Shown: positions 33,278-49,710 of the stretch, one piece after another
Layout of the letters: each line of letters opens with the position of its first letter
Position numbering within the stretch: the stretch's first letter is position 1
From: Agelas oroides
Lineage: Eukaryota; Porifera; Demospongiae; Agelasida; Agelasidae
Length of the DNA: 64,000 bases
Assembly: GCA_949130485.1 (NCBI GenBank)
Contig: OX422197.1
Location: 3,044,205 to 3,108,204 of the forward strand
Direction: 5' to 3'
The notes under the pieces: model-generated
Told to the model about the DNA's origin: nothing
Databases searched by the model: none
The model's input: the letters and a program-made list of their open reading frames with translations, nothing else
Translations under genes and position numbers: made by a program

Positions 33278-36200
33278 TAACTGAACTAACAACTGATAAA
33301 CTAGCAACTAATGAATTAGCAATTACACAATCCAAACTAGCAACAAATTTGGAAACAGATGGCGTAGTTTGTGTTGTGTTTATTATTCTTATACAATTGC
33401 TGTGAATGAATGGGGGCTTGGAGAAGGCAGTGGCTACTATAGGTTCTCTGGAACTGATGCATGGCTTTATTAACCTCTCCTCACACCCATACCCAGCTCT
33501 CTGTTAGTACTGAAAATGCAGAGAGCTGAGTGGGAGCCTGGGAACAAGGCTACTGCTTAATATTGTCTGGAGCATTCTTTTTCTGAGTCTACCCACATGC
33601 ACTATTTACTCTATTTGTTGTGTTCATATATTGGCAAGAAATGTTAAGAAACAGACAATGCAAATATGTAGTTCATGTGGAAAACTGTGCACCTGTTGTG
33701 AGAGCACCACAAAATTTTCTACCACTAGTGTGGCCTACCACCAGTGAACCAGAGGTACATAGCAACTTGTTAAGGCTGAGAGAAGTTTCTTGCTTGTTAC
33801 AGGACATTGCAGAACACTAAAATAACTTGTAACAATGAAGTTTGTGCTAGTCCAGATACAACACACAACTGTGATCATATTCATTTTGATAACAATCACT
33901 GCCTATAGTCCACAGTCCACACTCAGCAATACAGTAAATGGTTGGTCAGTTGACTCACCATACACACCATGTGTGCAACACAAATTCACTAGTGTGGAGC
34001 TCACTTTATATGGTTATACTCTAGTGGAATATGGTTGTACCGAACAGAGCCCTCACAGTTTACAACCAGAATTTCTCCTATCCACTAATACATGATGGCT
34101 GTGAATTACGCTCTCTTTGTCAATGCTAGCGTGTTGACTGATCTACTACACTGCTACATATCACATGCCAATACCTGTTGGGTTAATTACACCCTTTGTT
34201 TAGCACATATTCTCTACTAGGTGCATGATTGCCAGTTACTGCTTAGACTCATAAGTGCATGCATTATAAACCAGAGTTTATGGTATTTCTCATTTTTGTA
34301 TCACAAGAAAATAAGGTGTCTTGTTTAGAATACAACGGCTGCACTGATAATTTGGTAGAAGTGTATTCAGACCATTTAGTGTTCTGATCAAAAGTGTCTA
34401 ATCTGTGAGATCATGCATGTGTCTCTCACAAAAATACCCCTACCTACTGGAGGAGTGGGTTTAGCATTTCTGCCTTGTGTACGCGCATGTATATATCTCT
34501 CCAAGTGCAGTCAGAGTTCATGAATTCGTAGTGGTGAAATGTACATGAAGGTGTAGCCTCATTCCCGGCCAGGGAATGAGGTTAATGAAGGTGCAGTGCT
34601 TATACATGTTAAGGTGGCGACTACTTCAGGGACAGTGTCCGATCATGTATAATGCGATACATCTAAGGCATGCAAATCACTTTATGCCTGAGTTGAATGA
34701 GACGATAGAAGGCATAGCTACATGGTCTACTGAACAGAATAGCTCGCAGCCTGCTAGGGTAAACAATATATACAGCCCTGAAAATGCCAAGACCACAATA
34801 TAGTAGTACGTCCGAAATTAAATTATACACCCGAGAATTCTACATTATGCCTCTTATGACTTAGGCCTCGCATAATTTGAAGTATACTTGCAGAAGCGAA
34901 ATATTTGTGTAAATCTGCATATGCATTTGCAATTAGTGTTTGAGACCCAAACACAAGATATTTTCCTCATGACTTTTTCACATGAATAGAAAAAGCTGCC
35001 AAGATTTACCTACAATCATAGCACTGGAGGTGACTTTTCGGCCACTCCAGACAATACACACACACGTTGACCTTTTGGTAGTGGCATGTGCTGATGAAAT
35101 TCATAGTGTGTCTGTCTACACTCAACTGTGCAAACATGTAGCCTCGTTCCCAGGCTCTCCCCACTAAGGAGGGGAGAGCCTGGGAATGAGGCTAGCAAAC
35201 ATGAACATTGTTATATAGTGGTTTCTCACTATGAATTCATGTTTGGACTTAGAGTGGGTGTGTTTGCAAAGTTCATGTCGAGAAAGGACAATATTGTTGG
35301 GCATGTTTTACAAAAAATAGTACGGAGATGTGTGCTGAGCTTTGACACACTTGCGTGCAGGCAATGTTCACCGGCCTACATTACCACAGTGCAGGTTGCC
35401 GTAGCTTTGAAATAGTATGCAAATATATGCAAATGTATGTTCACACACTCTTACTGCTTACCAGTTGTTAATTGTACTGCAGAGATGAGATGCATTAGCG
35501 GGCAGCCAGCAACTTGATACTGTGTAAGTAATCACTTGTAAGTGGAAAAAATTGTGCTAAGTTCATAATAAAGAACTTGTTCAACTGACCTTGAGCTACT
35601 GGCCAGAATACGTAGCTAACAGGCATTTTTTTCTAAAGCAGTGCAGTTACATCTATTTGTGCTCTCACACACATGCAATTGATTTCTGTTTTAGGCAAAC
35701 ATGCTATTAGCACATAACTTGACCTGCAGAATCAAAGTGGGCGTATTTCTGCAAGACACAGACTATAGTCCCTGCATCACACATATTCTGCCCTGGCTAA
35801 CTATCTGAGCATGTGTATATACACATACTTAGTTGTAAAACATGATGTGGACTGGCAAAGGCATGAAAGGTTTAATAGAAGTTATAAGTATAATTTATAC
35901 TTATAACTTAATCAAGTGGCATGTTATGGTACATTTGGTGTACGAATTCACAGCTAAATCAATGTGCTAAGTAAGTCATACATGACAATATATACATAGT
36001 TAGCTAGCAGGGTCCGCTGTCACACCATCTTGTTCCTAGACACTTACTTGGCAATGTGGTGAGTGTGTATCGACATTCACCGGCCTCATACTGAGGCCCT
36101 TCCTCTAAAAACATGGGTATGAGGCTGGACATGTGCTGACTCATTGTGGGACATTTACACACATCAGTACAATTTGGAGGTGCCTACCGTGATCGCAGTG

Positions 36201-36823
36201 TTAGTGTACTAGGTTTGAACCTGGACATACTGCCTGAGCTTTCCTACCAGCAAACAAGTCCCTCCCCTTCCAATGACTATAATTGCCAAAACAGAGGTAG
36301 ACAATGAAGTAGGGGTGTGTCCTTTGTGATGATGGCTGCATGTGGAATTGGAGGGAGGAGGGTGGATGCGGGGAAGCTAAAGACAAGTGAATTGGGCACA
36401 GAGATCACTGTTCTTCCCTTACCACACCACATTGGTACTGCATGAACCCTAAGAACTTTTCTCTGACACCACTTGTTAACATAGCCCAATGCTCAGGACA
36501 GGACACGTACTGGGGTGGGTGAATTTTAATCTATGCATAAACCTAGAATTCCAGAATTCATGCATTTCTTTACTACAACTTTTCAGTACTGAGAGACCAG
36601 GCAAGCCTGGCAAAGAGATTGATCCAGCCTGAGAATTGACAGAACTCGTGCACAATATCCGGAGGCTGTTCCAGACCCTTTCAGTGCAAGAGACGGAGGA
36701 AGCACGCGGGGGTCAGTTAATTAACTCCACCCTTTTTCCTGCTGACGTGTATAGTTCTGCTGCATGTGACACAGATATTTTGCTAGTGTCACCTTTGGCT
36801 TTCTCGATTCAAGTGGCGTCACT
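33278..36823. other. Interval between GST2 and GST3
   Basis: Contains the right arm of the inverted duplication, a 56-bp hairpin element at 35139, and flanks duplicated around 42 kb. A degenerate hairpin near 33473-33551 ends TGGGAACAAGGCTA and is probably an old TAGCCTCG copy. There is no gene. Confidence 0.6.
35139..35194. mobile_element. 56-bp hairpin element, TAGCCTCG family, with 9-bp target duplication
   Basis: It begins TAGCCTCGTTCCCAGGCTCT and ends AGAGCCTGGGAATGAGGCTA. Nearly every base pairs with the other half around a loop of a few bases. The exact 9-mer GCAAACATG lies at 35130-35138 and 35195-35203. The same element is not evident at the homologous site in the 42-kb duplicate. 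Confidence 0.85.
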
Positions 36824-41225
<4,402 letters not shown>

Positions 41226-43079
41226 ATAACTAGCAACTACGTAATGAATTAACAATTACAGGATCCAAACTAGCAACCGATTTAGAAACAGATGGCTTAG
41301 TGTAGTAGTGTGTGTTATGTTTATATATATTAATTGCTATTAATTTTTAAATATTCTTACAATTGCTGTGAATGAATGGGGGCTTGGAGAAGGCAGTGCC
41401 TACTATATATAGGTTGAAAATGATGCATGACTTATAATTAGCCCCCCCCCCCCCTCAGGCTCCCACCAAGCTCCCAGCTTTTTTCCCTTATATGGGAGCC
41501 AGTAGATATTTCTTCTACCAGTGGGACTATCATGTTAATTCTTCAGGTGCTCTGCATGGTGGTCATGCATAATACCACCATGTTTCTCTTGCAATCAGTG
41601 CTCTTGCAAAGCATTTGATCATAGCAACTATCTTCCTTTATTGGTTGGTGGTGAAGTAATCTAGACTACGTAAACACAAATAATTCAGCTACTGCAATCA
41701 TTATGCAAGGTATTGTCTATATACTGTCTAGGAAAAGAAGCCAAACAAGTCATACATACTAGCACTAAGTCAGTGTCGTCTCAGACTTGTAGTTCAGCTT
41801 CAGCTTAATTAGGCTACAGATTCAAACTGTTAGTTTAGTTTTAATTTTAGTTATTGAATCCACAAATGGTTACTATCAGTACAATTTTTTCATTACTAAA
41901 ATGAAACATGCCTTTAAAATTTGTTTTTGTTTATAGTTTTAGCTAATTAGAACACTGAGCGCCTGAATTTGCCTAATGCAAGAGATGTGGATATCCAGTC
42001 CTCTCTACCAAAAATTACACACATTATGCCTCTTATGGCTTATGCCTCGCTGCGGAAGTGAAATCTTTGTTGAGACCCAAACACAGGATATTTTCCTCAC
42101 ATGCCTAGAAAAAGCTGCCAAGATTACCTGGCACTATTTCATAGTGTACTGGAGGTGGCCAATATATAATGTTTGTTTTTTCATACTTGCAGCCACTCCA
42201 GACAATACACACTTACACATGTTGACCTTTTGGTGGGAGTGGGGTGATACATGTATTGATGAAATTCATAATGTGTCCGCATTTCTTTACTGTGCAAACA
42301 CATGGTTGTATAGTATACACCTACGTGAACTTTGTAAACACCCACTCCAAGTCCAAACAGGGTTGCATAAATTTGTAATGAAATTTGCTGGGCATGTTTT
42401 AGTATGGAGATATGTGCTGAGCTTTGATACACTTGTGTGCAGGTAATGTTCATCAGCCTACGTACATTACCACGGTGCAGATTGCCATAGCTTTGAAATA
42501 GTATGTGTATGTTCACACACTCTTACTGCTTACCAGTTGTTAATTGTACTGCAGAGATGAGATGCATTAGGGGGCAGCCAGCAACTTGATACTGTGTAAG
42601 TAATCACTTGTAAGTGGCAAAAATTGTGCTAAGTGCCTTGTTCAACTGACCTTGAGCTACTGGCCAAAATACATAACTGGCAAGAAGTGCAGTTACAAAT
42701 AATTCCCCGATTCATCTGTTTGTTCTCTCACACACATGCAATTGTTTAACAATTATTTATAGCAAACATGCTATGATGACTTGACTACATGTCCTGCCCT
42801 GGCTAACTATCTACACATAATTAGCAGTAAAACATGATCTGGATTTTCAAAGGTATGGAAAGGTTTATACTTATAAATGGAGTTGTCATGACTTGCATGA
42901 CCCGTCAGCTCAGCACATTAAATTTAGCAACCATATAGTCAAGGCATATACACTGGACCAGACAGAACAGGTTCACACAATAAATAGACTACTTAATTAA
43001 CCACAATATTTTGTAGCAATTTTTACTTTCTCCAAGTTTACATTACATATTAACAAACTTCAGACTACATGCATGTGGT

Positions 43080-43507
43080 TAGGCCTTGGTAGATTATGCT
43101 CCAACTTCTACCCATTATTCTATTCTTTTATTCCCATAAACTTCACCTATTATTCTTTTCAATGCACCTATTATTCTCAATTATGCTACTGGATTTCACA
43201 CATATGCATATAAAAAATGACAATAATTTGAAAGTGGTTACAATTATAGGATTCTCGCCTTTCTCAGTGGTTGTGTTCTAGCATTACTGAAAGCTGTATG
43301 TAGTCCTCTAAAGAAGATTCTTGCTGTAAACATAAGAAACATGTTACTGGGAATGAGGCTACAGTGCACTTGGTCGAAAGAGATTGCAAGTTTGCAATGT
43401 TCTGGCCACCTGATCAGGAAAGTGTACCTATTATGTCAGCATAATTCTTGATGCTCAGGAGCACCTATTATTCCCAAAATTATGCTAGCATAATCTACCA
43501 AGGCCTA
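43080..43507. mobile_element. hAT-like MITE with 8-bp target duplication
   Basis: The ends are TAGGCCTTGGTAGATTATGC and GCATAATCTACCAAGGCCTA. The 8-mer CATGTGGT lies immediately outside both ends (43072-43079 and 43508-43515). 428 bp, no transposase. An 8-bp duplication is characteristic of hAT elements. Confidence 0.8.
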
Positions 43508-43546
43508 CATGTGGTTCACTGATAGTTCATGCACCCATGCACTTGT

Positions 43547-43646
<100 letters not shown>

Positions 43647-43864
43647 CACGCATGCACGCACACACACATGTACAGACAGAGAATTGCTGCTTGTGGCTGA
43701 ACTTAGAATAATATACTGACTTCTAATTTTGTTCCCAGGCCCACATAAAGTCAAAGTGTTTATTCTTCTTTTACATTATCATCACCTCATTAATTAAGTC
43801 AAAACCCACAAGTGTTTTGTTCGCACTGTGGGTATAAAAGATAAGTAGTGGAGTGGGAGGTTAC

Positions 43865-44074
43865 TCAGGCATTGCTGTTCACCAAGTTGAAGCCTGCGAT
43901 CTTATCAAATGTGGGAAACTCGAGTGTGCAATTTTTGGTAGGTAGCATATCCTGGACAATGGATGGCACACGCATGTTTCGGAAACAATCCCCTGCCCAA
44001 CCCTTATACCCTATCCTTGTTTCCGAAACAGCAAAGCCGTATGAATCCGGTTGAATAATTGTATGCTCACACAA
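43865..44074 (-). pseudogene. Uncharacterised protein-like ORF fragment
   Basis: The 69-codon frame reads like protein, with segments such as YGFAVSETRIGYKGWAGDCF and VPSIVQDMLPTKNC, but I do not recognise the family. I see no convincing splice partner on either side. It may be a transposon or gene remnant. Confidence 0.3.
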
Positions 44075-44339
44075 CCCCTGTACATTGGATTTTAAACATG
44101 AACTTGATAATTTTGCTTCTGGTCCCTTATTCTAGCAGTCCCAACAAGCTGGAGTTGCAACACTGAGTGTAAAAAGGTTTTGAACCTCTGCAACTCAAAA
44201 TGTCTTGTAGCACTTCTTCAAATAATAAAAATTGAAGGTCTACTAAACAATTTTTGCCAGCATCATATCTGAACCAAGCCTTAGGATTAACTCCAGCATT
44301 TGATCCAGCAGTATTTACCTCCCACCATCACAGCAAACA

Positions 44340-44640
44340 CAACAGTAGTACTAGCTATAGCTCCCCTCCAATTGAGTTGCCACCATTTGGGTGTACGTAG
44401 GCATGGCACATGCACATTTTTCAGCTGCATAGAGAGAGGCTGTTTAACACCCATCCCCTCAGCAAGCTCCTTCTTCAATTTTCAATTGACTGTGCAGGGG
44501 GTGCATGAATGCATTCCCCTCCCACCTGGGGAGATCACAGGCATCAACGTTGCTCAGTGCAATACCCAAGTCTCCACCTAGAGAAAGTGCCTGATTGATC
44601 ACGGTACATATCCCCTGTGCCAGGTAAGTTAATTGTGCAC
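44340..44640 (+). pseudogene. Inverted copy of an exon piece of the Death-ankyrin gene, plus a dispersed tail
   Basis: The translated segment CTFFSCIERGC followed by TPIPSASSF matches CTFFSFIQRGC and TPIPSASSF encoded on the opposite strand at about 48745-48815, with the surrounding bases also alignable. The following part (about 44500-44640) is shared with 28480-28620. It is either a partial duplicated exon or a repeat that also became part of the gene. Confidence 0.6.
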
Positions 44641-45163
44641 TCCACTGAATAAAACACTTGTGGCGCTCAACTTACTGTTACATTATTCATGATGTAAGTT
44701 GGAAGTATTTGCAGCTAAATTTAGAACAATGTACTGGTACCTACAAATGTCAGCTGAGGTCCAAGGCCTAACTGTACCTTGTAGCACCCTCAGTGGTAGT
44801 GTGGTACGTAAACCAATTTTAATTGCAAGTATTGCAAGTAAAATCAGCTGATATAATCAGGCTGTAGCCAGAATGTTACAAACTCTAGCAATTCATCAGA
44901 ATGTCATGTCAAAATTTAGAGAACACATTAACAAAATTAATAACTGCTGAAGCGGGGTAAATTTGTATAATTGGTATCAACAACATAACTACACCGTGAT
45001 TAACAGTCTGCTATAGTATACGTAGTATGTATATAAGGTGTTGCATTGCCCTGATATGGAGCAAGAGTGGTGTCATGTTATATAAGCAGTCTTGGAATGC
45101 CCATACCTTCTCAACAGAGAACAATATTTTGCACGGCAGTACCATCAATAATGTAAAGTGCTT

Positions 45164-48100
45164 CTAAGGAATATCATCTGAACATGATGGATTGTAGTAC
45201 ATCTTCAATGATAGATTGCAATCTTGTTTTTCAATCAAATACTTGACTATGTGGTGATGACCACACTCAGCAGCATAGTTAAGAGGAGTTTTACCATACT
45301 GACCTGGAATGTTTTGGTCACAGTTTTGGTCAGAGATGAAAAACTGGATAATGTCCAAGTGCCCTTCCACTACTGCTAGATGTAGAGCAGTGTCATTGTT
45401 GGCATTTCTATTTGTTGGGTCGCAGTGTATCTCAAGAGTGAGAAACTTTACTATGTCTATGTGGCCCTTTTGTACTGCCATGTGAAGAGGAGTGTTCTGA
45501 CTAAAATCTCTACACATTGAGTCACAGTGTTTCTCAACAGTAAGGAACTTCACAATGTCCATGTGGCCCATTGCAGCAGCGCAGTGAAGTGGAGTGCATT
45601 TCAGGTCATCCAAACATGATGGATTGCAGCCTTGCTCATCAGTTAAATACTTGACTGTGTGCAGATGACCACACTCAGCAGCATGGTGAAGAGGAGCTCT
45701 ACCATATTGACCTGGAATGTTTGGGTCACAGTTCTGATCTGAGATAAAGAATTTAAGTATTTCCAAGTGCCCTTCCACTACTGCTAGATGTAGAGCAGTG
45801 TCATTGTTGATAATTCTACTTGTTGGGTCGCAGTGCATCTCAAGAGTGAGAAACTTTACTATGTCTATGTGGCCCTTTTGTACTGCCATGTGAAGAGGAG
45901 TGTTCTGACTAAAATCTCTACACATTGAGTCACAGTGCTTCTCCACAGTAAGGAACTTCACAATGTCCATGTGCCCTTTCATGGCAGCACGGTGAAGTGG
46001 AGTGCATCCCAGGTCATTCAAACACGATGGATTGCAGCCTTGTTCTTCAGTCAAGTGCATGACTACATGAAGATGACCAAACTCAGCAGCACGATGAAGA
46101 GGAGTTTGGCCATACTGACCTGGAATGTTTGGGTCACAGTTTTGATCCGAGATGAAAAATTTAACTATGTCCAAATGTCCATTGATTACTGCTACATGTA
46201 GAGCAGTGTCATTGTAAGCATTTCTACTCGTTGGGGCCCAGTTCATTTCAAGAGTGAGGAACTTCACTATGTTTACGTGACCATTTAGTGCTGCCATATG
46301 AAGAGGGGTGTTCGGATTAAAATCTGTCGTCAAGTCACATTGTTCTTCCACAGTAAGAAACTTCACAATGTCCATGTGCCCAATTGCAGCAGCACTGTGA
46401 AGTGGAGTGTACTTATGTTCATCCAAACATGATGGATTGCAGCCTTGCTCATCAGTTAAGTACTTGACTATGTGCAGATGACCACACTCAGCAGCATGGT
46501 GAAGAGGTGTTCTGCCATATTGACCTGAAATGTTTGGGTCACAGTTCCGATCTGAAGTGAAGAATTGGACAATGTCCAAATGCCCTTTTATTACTGCTAG
46601 ATGTAGAGGAGTGGATTTGTTGATATTCCTAATTTTAGGATCACACTGCATCTCAAATGTGAAGAACCTAACTATGTCTATATGACCATTTCGTGCTGCC
46701 ATGTGAAGAGGTGTGTTCTGATTAAAATCTCTACACATTGAATCACAATGCTTCTCTACAGCTAGGAATTTCACAATGTCCATGTGTCCCTTCATTGCTG
46801 CACAGTGTAATGGAGTGTACTTATGTTCATCCAAACATGATGAATTGCAGCCTTGATCATCAGTCAAATACTTGACTATGTGAAGATGACCAAACTGAGC
46901 AGCATAGTGAAGAGGAGTACCACCATACTGACCTGGAATGTTTGGGTCACAGTTCTGGTCAGAGATGAAGAATCTGAGTATGTCTAAGTGGCCATTCCAT
47001 GTTGCAGTGTGTAGAGGAGTGCTGTTCCATTTGTTCTTGAGGTCACTTGTAATTGGAGTGTATCTTTGAAGTTCTGAAGTAAGAAACTCAACAACAGCCT
47101 GACACCCACCTGCACAAGCTCTATGTAATGGATTGTTTCCAAATTCATCTTCACACAGTGGTTCCATCTGCTGTTCAATAACCAGAAACTTCACCACATC
47201 AAGATGACCTTGTTCACTAGCTAAATGAAGGGGTGTTAAGCCAAGTGGGCCTGGATATGCTGGGTTGCAGTTACTTTCAGTAATGAAGTACTTGAACACC
47301 TGCAGATTTCCTACTATTGCAGCCATGTGAAGAGCAGTAAAGCCATGCTGATCTCTCTGCATTGGGTTGCAGTGCTGCTTCTCAACAAAAAACCTGACAT
47401 CCTCCAGCTGTCCATTTGCTGCTGCACGGTGGAGTTTCAAACTACTTCCAGACATGCAGGAGGACACTGTTTCAGCAAGATCCTGCACTCTTAGTTCATA
47501 CTCTAGCTCCTCCAGCTCTTTGTCCAGAGGATCCTATTGTTACCAAAACAAAATGAGTAGCCACGTCAATGCAAAACCGTTGTAAAGGTATAATTATACA
47601 GAAGTCATGTATACTGGTTGCTGGTTGGATAATTGTGTTACCTCAGATAATGTAGTGCTCTTTCCACCTGTGAATACACTGAACCCAATGGCTGAATCTC
47701 TGTCAACATCAGGTTGAGACTTCTTTCCCACTGGTTCCTTAACGTCAACTTCTTCAACTGGGATAATTATTACAAGAACAATGACTATAACATTTGACTA
47801 GTACTATTTGTGGTGTCAGACTGTTAGGATATTAGCTAATAACCACACACCCCCCCCCCAAGATTTTGTGTCATTATTAAGTTGCAGTTTCTTTCACACT
47901 GGTTACAAAACTTCTGCTTCATCAATGTCAGAGGATCATGCATGTAAGGAAATCTGAATATGTGTTATATGGCTCTGACATAGAAAGCCACATGCACAAA
48001 CTTACCATTTGCAACAATAGCAGAATCTGGGAACTGATACTCTCCACATGCAAGTTTGATTACACCTTCGGCTTCCAGCATCCTCTCTTGTTCTCTGGAC

Positions 48101-49530
48101 AGTGGAAATATGCCCTGCTGTACACATGAAGCCACCTGGAATGTCAGCTTGACACAGCCCTCCTCTATTCGACAAAGACGTAGAATTCCTTGGGGTGAAA
48201 CACGTAGGATTTCACTTAGTTTATGACGAAAACCTTCAATCTCTGCAACAGTGTAATTGTCATATTGTGAGTCCACTTTCACAAATATATCAGCATGGTC
48301 AGCATCACTTACTGGCCCGAAATCTGGCAGGCATTCAAAGATTCTTCGCTTTGCATACTGATTAAAATCATCCTTGTATCTCTGTAGTCTATCTTTATCT
48401 TCCTCTGCGCCAAGTGTTTTTATGATGTGTTCAATTATGTGGTAGTTAAAAAAAGAAAAGTAGTCTTTTAGGATCAGGAAAACTTTTGGAATTTTATCTG
48501 TAGCTTCCAATTTTTGGAAGCAATATTGAAACAACGGCACTTGTGGCTCCTTGAATACAGGTTTAAATGCTCCTAAAGTCATGACACGAGACACCAACTT
48601 ATCGGACGACACATTTTGACTGATGAGAGACTCAATTGTTGCTGACACAAGCTCCTGGAATCTCATCATTATCTCTTGAGACTCAAACTGAAGCCTTCCC
48701 CTGAGATCCTGCTGCTGTTCATGGGTGAGTCCACTGAGATTGAGGTAGGGAAAAGAGCTTGCCGAGGGGATGGGTGTTGGACAGCCTCTCTGTATGAAGC
48801 TGAAAAATGTACATTTGCCACATCCACACCCAAACGGTGGCTTCTCAATTGGAGAGGGGCTGATACTATGCCTGTGCTTTGCTGCAATGGTAGAAGGGCT
48901 TTCTGAAATAACTGCATCAGCTGGAGCAACAGCAGGAGCTGTTTCTTTTGGATCTTGGATTATCCTCGTGTCTTGGCTTGGAACTTCTGCAGAAAATAAA
49001 GCACATGTTCTATCACATACTAGTGCACTGTTAGTCAGAGTAAATGTACCTTGGTGACACCTGGCTTCCACTGACTCATTAAAGCTGTTGTGGTTCTCTG
49101 GACCACAATACTGCTTTTCTATTTCCTCAGCCAACCGATTCTCACCAACACTGGAAGTGTTCAGCGCATCAACAAGATATCTCCAGGAGGGGGCAGTCAC
49201 CTTGCTCATCCAGTAATCAAGTGTATCACACAGCTTGTCCATTGAGTGACCTGATTTTTTGGCAAGATTTCTGAGTTCAAATGTTGGAACATCTAATTGC
49301 ACTCCAATTGTATACCACTTGTCACACACTGAATGCAGTGCATTGATGGCAGCTTTTAACGTCAGTGCTGTACCTGTGGAAGACTCTTCTGTCACATGTA
49401 TTTATAATTGCATACAATAAATGTGGAAGACTGCTGTCACATTTATTTACAGCTGTATACAATATATACTCAGCTGCTGTTTATTCCAATAGACTAATAG
49501 TAGGTCTAATATCCACACAATACCTTCCAT
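45164..49530 (-). CDS. Death-domain protein with 22 ankyrin repeats
   Basis: Exons read 49530-49524 (ATGGAAG), 49373-49050, 48986-48006, 47757-47642 and 47533-45164. They total 3798 nt, 1265 aa plus stop. The 63-nt intron 48987-49049 has good signals but is a multiple of three, so retention would also stay in frame. Residues about 5-95 resemble a Death domain (KWYTIGVQLDVP, LAKKSGHSMDKLC and SWRYLVDAL). A central region of about 300 residues has no named domain. A Glu-rich coiled stretch (DPLDKELEELEYELRV) precedes 22 ankyrin repeats with TPLHxAA and GHxDIVKF cores. It is likely an intracellular adaptor in innate or death signalling; that role is inferred from domains only. The frame extending upstream of 49373 begins with GTG and lacks an in-frame ATG, which is why I place the start in the small upstream exon. 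Confidence 0.85.
49392..49476 (+). repeat. Short tandem duplication upstream of the Death-domain exon
   Basis: CTGTCACATGTATTTATAAT and CTGTCACATTTATTTACAGC, each followed by a GTATACAATA-like segment, lie about 47 bp apart in direct orientation within the first intron of the Death-ankyrin gene. Confidence 0.6.
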
Positions 49531-49573
49531 CTTGGGAGGACCTGGATTCACTTCCACATCCCCCTAGCATTAG

Positions 49574-49710
49574 AGTATGCTATCATGAAATGCTTGAATT
49601 TGATTGGTCAGTGTGAGGGCTCTAAACCACTTAGAGCCACCATCCTCCAGGCATAGGGTAGACTTACATTTGTAACAACAATGTTGTTTATGGATACATT
49701 AAAAAAGTGT
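49574..49710 (+). repeat. Dispersed repeat, copy 2
   Basis: Matches the reverse complement of 2098-2290 (see copy 1). It starts about 45 bp upstream of the predicted first exon of the Death-ankyrin gene, so it may overlap that gene's promoter. Confidence 0.6.
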
